64,000 nt of DNA from Singulisphaera acidiphila DSM 18658. GTDB taxonomy: Bacteria; Planctomycetota; Planctomycetia; Isosphaerales; Isosphaeraceae. Both the position numbers and the translations under genes were made by a program. Positions 43,972 through 52,459 of this stretch are shown here, piece after piece. The notes under the pieces were generated by a model. The model was not told the DNA's origin, searched no databases, and saw nothing but the letters and a program-made list of their open reading frames with translations. The stretch covers positions 1,612,001-1,676,000 of the forward strand of contig NC_019892.1 in assembly GCF_000242455.2 (NCBI RefSeq), in the 5' to 3' direction. How positions within the stretch are numbered: the first letter of the stretch is position 1; every line of letters begins with the position of its first letter.

Positions 43972-45672
43972 TCAACCGGTCATCACCGGCCCTTCGGAGG
44001 ATCCGCCGGACTCGCCTCGCTTCATCGGGAGATCGATCACGAAGGTCGACCCCTTCCCGACCTTCGAGGTGACGACGATCTTGCCGCCGTGCTCGCGGAT
44101 GATCTTCTGCGAGACGGGGAGTCCCAGCCCGGTTCCGCGCGAGCCTTTGCTCGAGGAGAAGACCTGGAAGATCGTGGCGAGGTCTTCCTCGTCGATCCCG
44201 ATCCCGTTGTCCGAGATGGTAATCCGGGCGGTCGAGCTGTCGGGGTCGCAGACGGTTTTGACGACGACGCGGGGGGTCGTGACGCCTTCGGAGGCGTCGA
44301 TGGCGTTGGTCAGGATATTGAGGACCGCCCGATGGATTCCGTCGGCGTCGATCAAGACCTGGTCGAGGTTGGCGCCTGGCTCCCACTGGAGTTCGACGCC
44401 AAGCTCCTTGGCCCGCGACTGCATCAGCTCGACGACGTCGGTAATCGTCTCGTTGAGGTCGTTCGGTTCGAGGGCAGGCTCGCGATCCTTGGAGAAGGAG
44501 AGCATGTCCATGACCATGTTGTAGATCTTGCCCTGGTTCTTCTCGACGATGGTCCAGCCGCGTCGGACGATGGCGTCGTCCTTCTCGTTCAGGCCCATGT
44601 CGATCAGGTAGCTCCCGCCCCGGATCCCCTGGAGGATGTTCTTGATGTGGTGCGAGAGTGTGGCGATGGTCTGGCCGACGGCCGCGAGCCGCTCGGCCTG
44701 GATCTTGTCGTTGTAGAAGAGGGTGTTCTCGATCGCCAGGCCGGCCTGGTGGCCGATCGCGGCCATGAGCATCAGGTGGTCCTGGGAGAACCGACTGCGC
44801 ACCCCTTCACGGGTGAACGTCGTCGGCATGAAGCCGCTGGCCGCGCGGATGTCGGCGTAGAGGACCCCCAGGGTCGCATGCCGCCCCTGGACGGGGACGC
44901 AGATGGCTTCACGGATGCCGTAGTCGACGATCGACTGCGCGGGGCCGAACCGCTTGTCGCCGGAGGCGTCCGAGGTGATGACCCCCTGCCCTTGCTCGAG
45001 GACGTGGTCGACGATCGTCCGGGAGATGGTCATTCGCTCATCGGGCTCGGCCGGTCCGCGCCAGCGGACGGCCTTGGGGACGAGCAGCCCGTTGTCGTCC
45101 TTCAAGAGGATCGCCCCTCGATCGGCGCTGATCGACTCGAACACGAGCTCGAGGATCTGCGGTAGGAGGGCGTCGATCTCCATGACGTGGCTGATCGCCT
45201 GCGTCGTCCGGTACATAACGGACAGGTTGAGCAGACGGTCCTTGAGCCAGCCGCCGGTGATGTCGGGCGCCTGGAGAACGCGCGAGCCCTCTCCGGCCGG
45301 GATGCTCTTGAGGATCGCTGAGCGATCGTCGGGGCTGGTACGGCTCAGGACGTCGACCCGCGCGGTCAAGTCGCGCTCGGCTCCAACGCCTTCGTTGAAG
45401 AGCATAACGGTCTGGCCGAGCTGAAGCCGGTCCCCCGAACGAAGCGGGGACTGGTCAATCGGCTGGCCATTGACGAACGTGCCGTTCGCCGAGCCCAGGT
45501 CGATGATCCGGTAGGAATCATCGACGGGTCGGACTTCGGCATGGCGTCGGGAAACCTCGGTGTCGTGGAGCCGGATCGGATTCGACTGATCTCGTCCCAT
45601 TGCCATGGGTTTGGATTTCAGTTCGAATCGCTTACCCTGGTCGGCCCCTTGGATGACGAACAAGGAGGCCAC
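43972..45672 (-). CDS. FHA-GAF sensor histidine kinase
   Basis: 566 aa from GTG 45672. FHA domain residues about 1-95 (GRDQSNPIRLHDTEVSRRHAEV, SANGTFVNG) binds phospho-threonine. A GAF domain covers about 165-320. HisKA has H341 in LSHHIKNILQGI; HATPase motifs are N-box (HRAVLNILTNAIDAS), G1 (DNGIGI), F box (IFQVFSSSKGSRGTGLGLP). No transmembrane helix, so it is cytosolic. FHA at the N-terminus suggests a link to Ser/Thr kinases, which are numerous in these bacteria. No response regulator lies adjacent, so it is an orphan. Transcribed after the DUF6263-like gene. Confidence 0.93.
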   Translation of the reverse strand: MASLFVIQGADQGKRFELKSKPMAMGRDQSNPIRLHDTEVSRRHAEVRPVDDSYRIIDLGSANGTFVNGQPIDQSPLRSGDRLQLGQTVMLFNEGVGAERDLTARVDVLSRTSPDDRSAILKSIPAGEGSRVLQAPDITGGWLKDRLLNLSVMYRTTQAISHVMEIDALLPQILELVFESISADRGAILLKDDNGLLVPKAVRWRGPAEPDERMTISRTIVDHVLEQGQGVITSDASGDKRFGPAQSIVDYGIREAICVPVQGRHATLGVLYADIRAASGFMPTTFTREGVRSRFSQDHLMLMAAIGHQAGLAIENTLFYNDKIQAERLAAVGQTIATLSHHIKNILQGIRGGSYLIDMGLNEKDDAIVRRGWTIVEKNQGKIYNMVMDMLSFSKDREPALEPNDLNETITDVVELMQSRAKELGVELQWEPGANLDQVLIDADGIHRAVLNILTNAIDASEGVTTPRVVVKTVCDPDSSTARITISDNGIGIDEEDLATIFQVFSSSKGSRGTGLGLPVSQKIIREHGGKIVVTSKVGKGSTFVIDLPMKRGESGGSSEGPVMTG

Positions 45673-45852
45673 GGAGGTATCCTCTCCTCGGCTCGGGGGC
45701 GTCGTCGCAAAGGCTCGTCCTCTTCCCCAAAGCTAATCGACCACGGGGCGAGCGTCAACCTGTTCTCCACACCGGTTGTTCCGCTTCCCGGTGGAACGGG
45801 GCGATTGGATCACTTTTGGGGGCTTCTTCTTCCCCATTATGGAGCCTGGCTG

Positions 45853-45892
45853 GCCCGGCCGATCGGGTTGGGGAATGACCGCTCGGCCGGGC
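45853..45892 (-). terminator. GC-rich hairpin after the DUF6263-like gene
   Basis: 10-bp perfect stem (45853-45862 with 45883-45892) enclosing a shorter inner stem; 42 bases past the stop codon of the minus-strand gene. No T tract. Confidence 0.4.
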
Positions 45893-45934
45893 GTTGCGAA
45901 GGGGCACGGGGGGTGCCGTACCGAACGATTCGGA

Positions 45935-46885
45935 TCAGTTCTTGATCGGCTCGCGCTTGCCCGAAACATCCAGCGTCAGGTCGAGGGTTGAGGGAAGTTC
46001 CTTGCCCCCCGCTTCCAGTGTCAGGTTCCCCTTGATCCGGGTGACGAGCGTGCTCTCGATTTTTTCACCGGCTTCGCGGTCGAAAAGGATCGTCCCCTCG
46101 GAGGTGTCCACCTTGAGGTCGCTCTTGGTGACCTTCAGCGGTGAGGACGACTTCGGATCCATCGCGTAGACCACGGTCAGGGAGCGAACGCCAATTTTGT
46201 CGAGCTGCTTTCCCTCCTTCTCGACCGTCCCCAGATATTCGAATCGCTTGCGGAGCGTCAAGCTTTGATCGTAGCCGAGGTCCATGACCTCGGTCACTTC
46301 CCAGGGTTCTCCCTGGCGTGCGAGCACCTCGGGCAGGTTCCCGATTTCCTGCTCGAACGCCTGCTTGATCTTCGCGGCCGTGAGACGACCGCGGAGCGCC
46401 GCCGCCGCTTTGGGGTCGAGGCCCTCGATCTTGGCGTCGAACGCCTCGGTTCCCTCGACGAACTTGACCTTGTCCTTGGCGTCGAGCACGATCGTGTAGC
46501 CGACACCGACCAGGGCCTTGAAGACGTCGCCAAGGAAGGCCACCTGGGGATTGTCGATCTTCGCGTTGGGCTCGGCCGAGTCGAACGTGACGTTGATTCC
46601 CCCCGGCAATGACAGTTGGGTGTGGAGCGACTCGATCTTTTGAGCCACCGGCAGCGTTCCGTCCGCGTTCCGCTTGCCGTTGGCCGAACTCGTGAGCACC
46701 GACTCTTCGGCCTCGGTCTCGATGTCCATCCCCATGATGCTCAAGATCTGGTGCGTCTTCGAGGTCGTTTTGTAGGTGGACTTCACCCCCTCGGGAAACT
46801 TGTATTCGAGCTTCACCTGGGCCTGAGCGACGGGAACCGCCGTGCCCAGGATCAGCAGTGCCGGGAGCCACGCGCGTCGAAACAT
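45935..46885 (-). CDS. Secreted DUF6263-like protein
   Basis: 316 aa from ATG 46885, with AGGAGG six bases upstream. A signal peptide (WLPALLILGTAVPVAQA) is followed by an all-beta/alpha domain: VKLEYKFPEGVKSTYKTTSKTHQ, later IKGNLTLEAGGKELPSTLDLTLDVSGKRE. The pattern recalls the DUF6263 family, which is frequent in planctomycetes; assignment is from memory. The function is unknown. It lies 149 bases downstream of the MCE-OmpA gene on the same strand. Confidence 0.72.
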   Translation of the reverse strand: MFRRAWLPALLILGTAVPVAQAQVKLEYKFPEGVKSTYKTTSKTHQILSIMGMDIETEAEESVLTSSANGKRNADGTLPVAQKIESLHTQLSLPGGINVTFDSAEPNAKIDNPQVAFLGDVFKALVGVGYTIVLDAKDKVKFVEGTEAFDAKIEGLDPKAAAALRGRLTAAKIKQAFEQEIGNLPEVLARQGEPWEVTEVMDLGYDQSLTLRKRFEYLGTVEKEGKQLDKIGVRSLTVVYAMDPKSSSPLKVTKSDLKVDTSEGTILFDREAGEKIESTLVTRIKGNLTLEAGGKELPSTLDLTLDVSGKREPIKN

Positions 46886-47034
46886 GGAGAACCTCCTGGG
46901 AAGACCCGAGGACTCGGCAGAAACCACTCGGCGAGCCGCTCGCGTCGGTGAAATGCGACAGTTGTCAGATGAAAAAAGCGTACGTCGTCCTTGGGGAAAT
47001 TGCAATCGCCATTTTCCGTCCAATCGACACATCA

Positions 47035-48150
47035 TCAGGTCTGCGGCGTGAAAAGGATGATTTCCACGCGGCGCGGGGGTTGGTTGCGGGCGATCTCGGC
47101 GAGTGGGCTCGGGACCTGGCCCCCGAAGCCGACTGCGGCGATCTTTCGGCTCCCGAACCAGCCGGTCGACTGGATCGCATGTTTCTCGACGAGGTATCGC
47201 CGGACGGCTTCGGCCTGTTCCTGGGTGAGGATCTGGGCCAAATCCTGGTTGCGATCGCTGTCGGTGAAGGCGGCAATGACGACTTCGGACGAGGGGCGGC
47301 GGATCGATTTGAACCAGGCCGCGATCCCGTCGAGCTCCTGGCGGCCCCGGGCGGTCAGCACGGCTCGGCCGGGTTCGAAGAGATCGGACTCCTGGATGAC
47401 CCGGCTGTCGCGCTCGGCCCCCGGGTGATAGAGGACACGGTCGCGATCGAAGAAGGAGCGGTCGTTGAAGTAGCGGGAGAGCGGCCAGGTGCGCTTCAAG
47501 GCCGCCAGGTTCTCCTCAACGTCGTGGAGGGTCCGTTCTCCCCGGGAGGAAAGCGCAAGCAGCTTCTGATACGCCTCTTCGTCGTGGACGAACTTGCCGA
47601 GGCTCCCCTCCCCTTTGCGAATCGTGGTGGCGATGAGGTTGATCTCGCCCAGGCCTTGCTCGGCGGCCGTGGCCACGGCGTCAACGCGGCTGAGCGATTT
47701 CCGCGCTTCCTGGAGCAGGTCGTTCATCTCGAGCGGGCGCTCGGCGGCGATCAGGCCGGTTGCAGGGAGCGGTGGCGCATCGGGCCGGCCTGGTGCGATC
47801 TCGATGACCTTGGAGCCGACAACCCCTTCGGTCACGATCCGCGCGACCGCGTCGGACCGGACCAGGGTCCTGAGCCGTTCATCGAGCCGCAACACAAGAT
47901 GGACCGGCTGGCCAGGCGCCTCGGGCGGCACGGCGGCTTCCACCACGCCAGCGTCGATCCCCTGGATCCGAACGCGTTGACCGACGCCGAGACCGCCGAT
48001 CGTTGCGAAGTCGACATGGACTCGAAAAGTCTTCTGGGTCCGCCACTGCCGGCTGGCCACCTGAGCCATGCCGAACCCGGCCAGAGCCAGAATCGCCAGG
48101 GCGAACCCGGCGTTGGCCAGTGCCCGCCACCGCCCGATTTCTCGATTCAC
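47035..48150 (-). CDS. MCE-domain protein fused to OmpA peptidoglycan-binding domain
   Basis: 371 aa. One N-terminal transmembrane helix (about residues 12-30), then an MCE/MlaD domain (residues about 40-120: FRVHVDFATIGGLGVGQRVRIQGIDAGVV ... VTEGVVGSKVIEI), a coiled helical stretch (about 140-230) and an OmpA C-terminal domain (256-368) with SSEVVIAAFTDSDRNQDLAQILTQEQAEAVRRYL and a conserved Asp/Arg pair (PPRRVEI). MCE rings carry lipids across the periplasm; the OmpA domain would hold the protein to peptidoglycan. It follows mlaE on the minus strand. No MlaF ATPase is found nearby. Confidence 0.9.
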   Translation of the reverse strand: MNREIGRWRALANAGFALAILALAGFGMAQVASRQWRTQKTFRVHVDFATIGGLGVGQRVRIQGIDAGVVEAAVPPEAPGQPVHLVLRLDERLRTLVRSDAVARIVTEGVVGSKVIEIAPGRPDAPPLPATGLIAAERPLEMNDLLQEARKSLSRVDAVATAAEQGLGEINLIATTIRKGEGSLGKFVHDEEAYQKLLALSSRGERTLHDVEENLAALKRTWPLSRYFNDRSFFDRDRVLYHPGAERDSRVIQESDLFEPGRAVLTARGRQELDGIAAWFKSIRRPSSEVVIAAFTDSDRNQDLAQILTQEQAEAVRRYLVEKHAIQSTGWFGSRKIAAVGFGGQVPSPLAEIARNQPPRRVEIILFTPQT

Positions 48151-48333
48151 GGCTGGACCTCGTCTCTTGGTTTTTTACGATTGAGGCTCGATTCAACCCC
48201 GCCCTCGATTCCCTACCGGCGAATTTGATGCATTCGCACGGACTCGAATCATCCATAGATTTTAGGCAGTGCGTGCCGAAAAGGCGAACCGAAGCCGGTG
48301 GAAATTATCACTTGGTAGAAGATATGTTTTCAT

Positions 48334-49116
48334 TCAATTGGTCCATCCGAAGACGCTTGTCATCGCCTGAATCCAGGGGACCATGGCCACGTTGGCGACG
48401 AACACGGCGAACATGGAACGCACCACGCCTGTCGTCGCCGCGCGGCCGACCGACTCGGTCGAACGGTTGGCGTTGAGTCCGGTCCAGCAGCCGATCAGGC
48501 CAATCAAGAGGCCGAAGACCGAGGTTTTGAGCGTCGCCGGCACCACGTCGCAGAGTCGTAAGTAGAGGAGTGATCTGCTCCAGAACAGGCTGGGTGAGAG
48601 CGTTCCCCCCACCAACTCGGCCCCCATGCCGCCGAGCACCGCCGCCGCGTCGATGAGGACTGTCAGGAATGGGACAGCCAGGGCGCAGGCGATCGCTCGA
48701 GGCGCAACCAGGGTGGGGATCGGCAAGGCTCCGAGCACTGCGCGGGCCTCGACCTCTTCGGTCAACATCATCGATCCCAATTCGGCCGCCAGGCCGGCTC
48801 CCATTCGCCCCGCCACGAGCAGCCCCGCGAGCATCGGACCCAACTCGACCAGAACGGCGGGCGTCAGGAAGCTCGGGAGAGTCGCCTCGATCCCATAGGT
48901 CGCCAATTGCCGGTGGGTCTGCAACCAGGTCACCAACCCGACACTGACGCCAGCGACCACGATGATCGGCAGGCTTCCCCAGGCGACCCGCTCGAACTGG
49001 CGGATCACGTCGCCCGCCCTGCGGATCAGGACGCCCGGCATCGCCCAGATCACTTGGATGGCAAAGTTGATAAAGCGGCCCAGATGCTCCAAACGATCGA
49101 GGATCGCGCCGGTCAT
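48334..49116 (-). CDS. mlaE: MlaE-type ABC permease (MCE lipid transport)
   Basis: 260 aa from ATG 49116; GAGGA sits seven bases upstream. An ATG at 49128 is also open but has a poorer site. The family is recognised by FINFAIQVIWAMPGVLIRRAGDVIRQFERVAWGSLPIIVVAGVSVGLV and the central RMGAGLAAELGSMMLTEEVEARAVLGALPIPTLVAPR motif (G.AA.LG.M...E..EA...MG..P...LV.PR). About five transmembrane helices. It is the inner-membrane permease of a phospholipid-transport system together with the MCE-OmpA protein encoded next. The ATPase must be encoded elsewhere. Confidence 0.92.
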   Translation of the reverse strand: MTGAILDRLEHLGRFINFAIQVIWAMPGVLIRRAGDVIRQFERVAWGSLPIIVVAGVSVGLVTWLQTHRQLATYGIEATLPSFLTPAVLVELGPMLAGLLVAGRMGAGLAAELGSMMLTEEVEARAVLGALPIPTLVAPRAIACALAVPFLTVLIDAAAVLGGMGAELVGGTLSPSLFWSRSLLYLRLCDVVPATLKTSVFGLLIGLIGCWTGLNANRSTESVGRAATTGVVRSMFAVFVANVAMVPWIQAMTSVFGWTN

Positions 49117-49584
49117 GTCCGTCCTCATCTTTATTCGCTTTTTTTGAGGGCTACGAGTTCCTAGGATCCCGTGGCCCATGTGTGTGTTCGTTCCCGCCCG
49201 CCGAATCTTCGGGGTCTCGATCCAGGTCGTCCGGCCGGGCTATGGGTTTCGGTGGATTGTCGCTCGACCGGTCCGGATTTGCCGGATGAACCACGGAGCT
49301 GGCTATAAAGACGTGTTCTGATGCGCGTGAGAGCAGGTCATTTTTGGATGGACCTTCGAAGGCAGGAAGGGCGGCGGCGGGCCAGGGGCGAGACTGTTCG
49401 CTCCTGCTTGTGTCCAGGCGATGGGCGCGCGGTTGACTCGATCGGATTCCATGACCCAGCGAACCAGCCCAGGGTTTCGACCACGTTCGGGCGAGATCGA
49501 AACCCTTTTTTTTTGCTGGTTGGGTTGGGGTGGGATACTTTGGTCTTGCCGAGCGTTGACTGTCGTTTGAGCGGGCCTGGCGGC
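49117..49584. other. Intergenic region with orphan terminator
   Basis: No called gene. A 45-codon plus-strand frame (ATG 49189) is not convincing. The plus-strand terminator at 49471-49514 is the main feature and points to a small RNA or short transcript. Confidence 0.5.
49471..49514 (+). terminator. Orphan intrinsic terminator (plus strand)
   Basis: Perfect 10-bp stem (49471-49480 with 49497-49506), 16-base loop and a run of nine T (49506-49514). Plus-strand polarity is clear. No plus-strand gene precedes it: mlaE is on the other strand and starts at 49116. It implies an unannotated transcript starting between about 49117 and 49470. Confidence 0.8.
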
Positions 49585-50031
49585 TCACGGCCGCGTCAGG
49601 CAACCGACCTCGAGCAACTCGTGGGGAAGCCTGGTGATCTCTTTCCAGAGTCCGGGTGAGACGTCGCTGGGGTGGTGGTAGGTGACGCTCTTCAGGCACT
49701 CCTCCAGCGAGTCGTGATTGACCAGCGCGAGGGCCGCGGCGACGATCGCGGGGGACCGGCTCATCCCCCCCGAGCAACAAACGAGCGTCGGGATGCCCGA
49801 CTCGATCAGGCTGGCCACGGTCCGGATGGCCAGGACGAGCAGCTCCGGACGGTTGCCGACGCCGTCGTGAAGGGGGAAGCGACAGGAGATCAAATTGCGG
49901 ACGGAAGACAGCGCCGGCTCTTCCGCCGCGAGTTCGACCACCGCCTCAATCCCGGCGTCGAAAATGGGCGGGAAGTTGTGTCCCTCTCCACCATGCCCGA
50001 TCCAGAGCGGATACGACTGAATCTGGTTCAT
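49585..50031 (-). CDS. Dual-specificity/tyrosine phosphatase-like protein
   Basis: 148 aa. The active-site loop C-x5-R appears as CSGGMSRS (LVCCSGGMSRSPAIVAAAL), and a general-acid Asp may be the one in FPLHDGVG upstream. The overall pattern matches DSP/PTP-like phosphatases (about 150 aa). It would dephosphorylate a protein or lipid substrate; the target is unknown. Divergent from def. Confidence 0.85.
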   Translation of the reverse strand: MNQIQSYPLWIGHGGEGHNFPPIFDAGIEAVVELAAEEPALSSVRNLISCRFPLHDGVGNRPELLVLAIRTVASLIESGIPTLVCCSGGMSRSPAIVAAALALVNHDSLEECLKSVTYHHPSDVSPGLWKEITRLPHELLEVGCLTRP

Positions 50032-50229
50032 CGCGCCCTCCTGGTCAACGGAACTTGGGAACTGTCAGGACCTTTGCGTTTTGGTTTGGGCTCTTATTTC
50101 AGTGTAATGAAGGCGGGGCGAAATGAACAATGCTCGGCTCGAGTCTTCATGGGTCCCTGCCCCACGTCGTATGATGGTGCGGGTGGTCCCCCTCCTGTTC
50201 GGCTTCCAGAGAGACGAGATTTCGCGCCC

Positions 50230-50748
50230 ATGATCCGCCCTATCGTCCAGCTCGGTGACCCGGTCCTGAAGGCCAAGGCGAGACGCCTCGACGCCAAGGA
50301 AATCGCGAACGAGACCACGCAAACGCTGGTCCGGGATATGCTCGAAACCCTGGAGGATTCCGGAGGCGTCGGGTTGGCCGCCCCTCAGGTTGGGGTCTCA
50401 GTGGCCCTGATCCTCGCCGGATCCTTCCCGACCGAGCACTCCCCCGACCGGCCTGAAGTGGAAGTGACCGCGCTCGTGAACCCGCGGATCGTCTGGTCCT
50501 CGGTTGAGACCGAATCTGCCTGGGAAGGTTGCCTCAGCTTTCTCGACTATCGCGTGCAGGTGGTCCGCCCCCTGGCGATCCAGGTCGAATACGACACCCT
50601 CGACGGGACGGCCGTCCGGCTCGAGGCCACGGGATTCTTCGCCCGCGTCCTCCAACACGAAATCGACCATCTCGAAGGGATCCTCACGCTCGACCGAGCT
50701 GCATCTCCCGAGGATATCGAGCGGTTGGAGCCGAATCCTGCTTCGTGA
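50230..50748 (+). CDS. def: Peptide deformylase
   Basis: 172 aa. Removes N-formyl from nascent proteins using Fe2+ (or Zn). All three motifs are present: GVGLAAPQ (46-53), EGCLS with metal ligand C101, and QHEIDHLEG with H143, E144, H147. ATG 50230 is the correct start because MIRPIVQLGDPVLKAKA is the usual N-terminus; the frame is open farther upstream but is a shadow of the divergent phosphatase gene. Standard length. Confidence 0.96.
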   Translation: MIRPIVQLGDPVLKAKARRLDAKEIANETTQTLVRDMLETLEDSGGVGLAAPQVGVSVALILAGSFPTEHSPDRPEVEVTALVNPRIVWSSVETESAWEGCLSFLDYRVQVVRPLAIQVEYDTLDGTAVRLEATGFFARVLQHEIDHLEGILTLDRAASPEDIERLEPNPAS

Positions 50749-50967
50749 ATGAACCATGAAAAAAAAGGATCCCCCTCAGCCCGGCCGGCCCAGGGCCAGG
50801 TGGGATTGAGTCGACTGAGGAAGGTCCCTGTTCGTTGGGTCAGCTCGTCGCACTTTGGTCTGTGAAGGTCATAGTGCTGAGGTCGATCTCAGAAACTTTC
50901 AAGCCGGTCCGCCCTCGCCGTCGATGATTCATCGTTACTCCTCGAATTCAACCCCGGGAAACCGGTG

Positions 50968-51627
50968 ATGACCATGATCGCCCCGAAGCGACCCGCCAAT
51001 CCCCTGCTCCGCTGGAAGACCGAACTGGTGGCCGACCTTGAACGGGTCGCCCTGCGTGATCGGTGGGGGCTCGCGTTGATGATCCTCGGCTGGTCCCACT
51101 TGGCTACCTTCGTCGCCTGCCAGGTTCTTCACTCGATCGGAGACCGTCGCAACGTCCATTACCTGGGCCTTTGGGCCTTGGAGTTCGCTACCAATATCTG
51201 GGTGATCCGTCGGGTGGCGGGCCGGCGATGGTTTTGCACGACTCCACTGGCCGGGGTCCTCACGCGCGTCTGGGCGACCTTCTTGATTCTCTCGTTCAAC
51301 GCCGCCACGCTCAACAGCCTGACAGGCTTCTCCATCGAGTGGTTCAAGGCGGTCTGGGCGACCTTGAGCACCTTTGGATTCGCGACCACGGCCTATCTCG
51401 TCAACCCCTGGTATTTCGTTCCCGCCGTTCAGATGTATTTCACCGGCCTGTTGATGGTCCTCACACCCAATTGGCAATACCTGATCTACGGCGTCTCCTG
51501 GTGGGCCACCTTTCAAGGGATTGGCCTGATCCTGGAACGGAGGAGGCACAGGGCCAAGCCGATCGAGTTCGAGCCGGCGGTCCTGGAACTCCGCGCGGTC
51601 GAAGAGGCCCTGGCCGACCGTCGTTAA
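50968..51627 (+). CDS. Integral membrane protein of unknown function
   Basis: 219 aa from ATG 50968 (GTG 50965 and ATG 50974 are alternatives). About five predicted transmembrane helices: WGLALMILGWSHLATFVACQVL, YLGLWALEFATNIWVI, VWATFLILSFNAATLNSL, WATLSTFGFATTAYLV and YFVPAVQMYFTGLLMVL. Positively charged loops and a charged C-terminus. I do not recognise a family. It converges on the rhomboid gene. Confidence 0.8.
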   Translation: MTMIAPKRPANPLLRWKTELVADLERVALRDRWGLALMILGWSHLATFVACQVLHSIGDRRNVHYLGLWALEFATNIWVIRRVAGRRWFCTTPLAGVLTRVWATFLILSFNAATLNSLTGFSIEWFKAVWATLSTFGFATTAYLVNPWYFVPAVQMYFTGLLMVLTPNWQYLIYGVSWWATFQGIGLILERRRHRAKPIEFEPAVLELRAVEEALADRR

Positions 51628-51675
51628 TCGGACGCGGCACGACGCGACGGCGTGTGCGCCGCTCGTCGCGTCAGG

Positions 51676-52449
51676 TCAGGGGCCGACGAACCAACCATCC
51701 TGGGCGTCGTGTGCCGCCTCAACCGCGCGGGCTCGATTGGCGTAGTGAATTGCGAAGAGGATCCCGGTGGCCGCGCCACCGATGTGGGCGAGATAGGCGA
51801 CCCCTCCTGTCTCGCCAATCTTACCGGCCGATCCCACCCCTTCGATGATTTGCAGGACGATCCAGAATCCGATGACGTACAGCGCGGGCATCTGGGTGAT
51901 GAACCGGAACACCAGAACGCGGACCTGGTTCTGGGGGAACCAGACCACGTACATCCCCATGATTCCGGCGATCGCGCCCGAGGCACCGAGGGTGGGGATG
52001 AGCGAGTCCTGATTCATCGCGATCTGGAGCACCGTCCCGACGAAACCGCACGCCAAATAGACGATCAAATAGCGGATCGTGCCGAGGACCTCTTCGACGT
52101 TATCGCCGAAGATCCAGAGATAGAGCATGTTCCCGGCCAGGTGCAGCGGACTGGCGTGCAAGAACATCGAGGTGAAAATGGTAAGCCAGATTGGGAAGGG
52201 AACGCGCTCCTGCCCCTCAACCTGCCGGCGGGGCTCTTCCCGATTGGGGTCGAACGGCGGAACCGGGTCATTGAAGACCGGCAGGTCGATGTTGTGGCTG
52301 ATCTCGTAAGGGGTTGCGGCGTAAGTTGTCGTGAACGACGTGCCATGTTCGAGCTGGCTCAGGAAGATCACAACGTTCAGCGCGATCAGGACGTAAGTCC
52401 CGAACGGGACGATCCGCGTCTTGGCCAGGTCGCCGAGGGGGAGCACCAT
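51676..52449 (-). CDS. Rhomboid-family intramembrane serine protease
   Basis: 257 aa, about six to seven transmembrane helices. The catalytic Ser is in TLGASGAIAG (S157) and the partner His in YLAHIGGAATG (H222); HLAGNMLYLWIFG (HxxxN) stabilises the oxyanion. It cleaves transmembrane proteins. The long soluble loop between helices 1 and 2 (residues 36-85) is typical of this planctomycete group. It begins 10 bases after the LDH2-like gene with AGGAG seven bases before the ATG, so the two are likely co-transcribed. Confidence 0.93.
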   Translation of the reverse strand: MVLPLGDLAKTRIVPFGTYVLIALNVVIFLSQLEHGTSFTTTYAATPYEISHNIDLPVFNDPVPPFDPNREEPRRQVEGQERVPFPIWLTIFTSMFLHASPLHLAGNMLYLWIFGDNVEEVLGTIRYLIVYLACGFVGTVLQIAMNQDSLIPTLGASGAIAGIMGMYVVWFPQNQVRVLVFRFITQMPALYVIGFWIVLQIIEGVGSAGKIGETGGVAYLAHIGGAATGILFAIHYANRARAVEAAHDAQDGWFVGP

Positions 52450-52459
52450 GTCGGAACTC

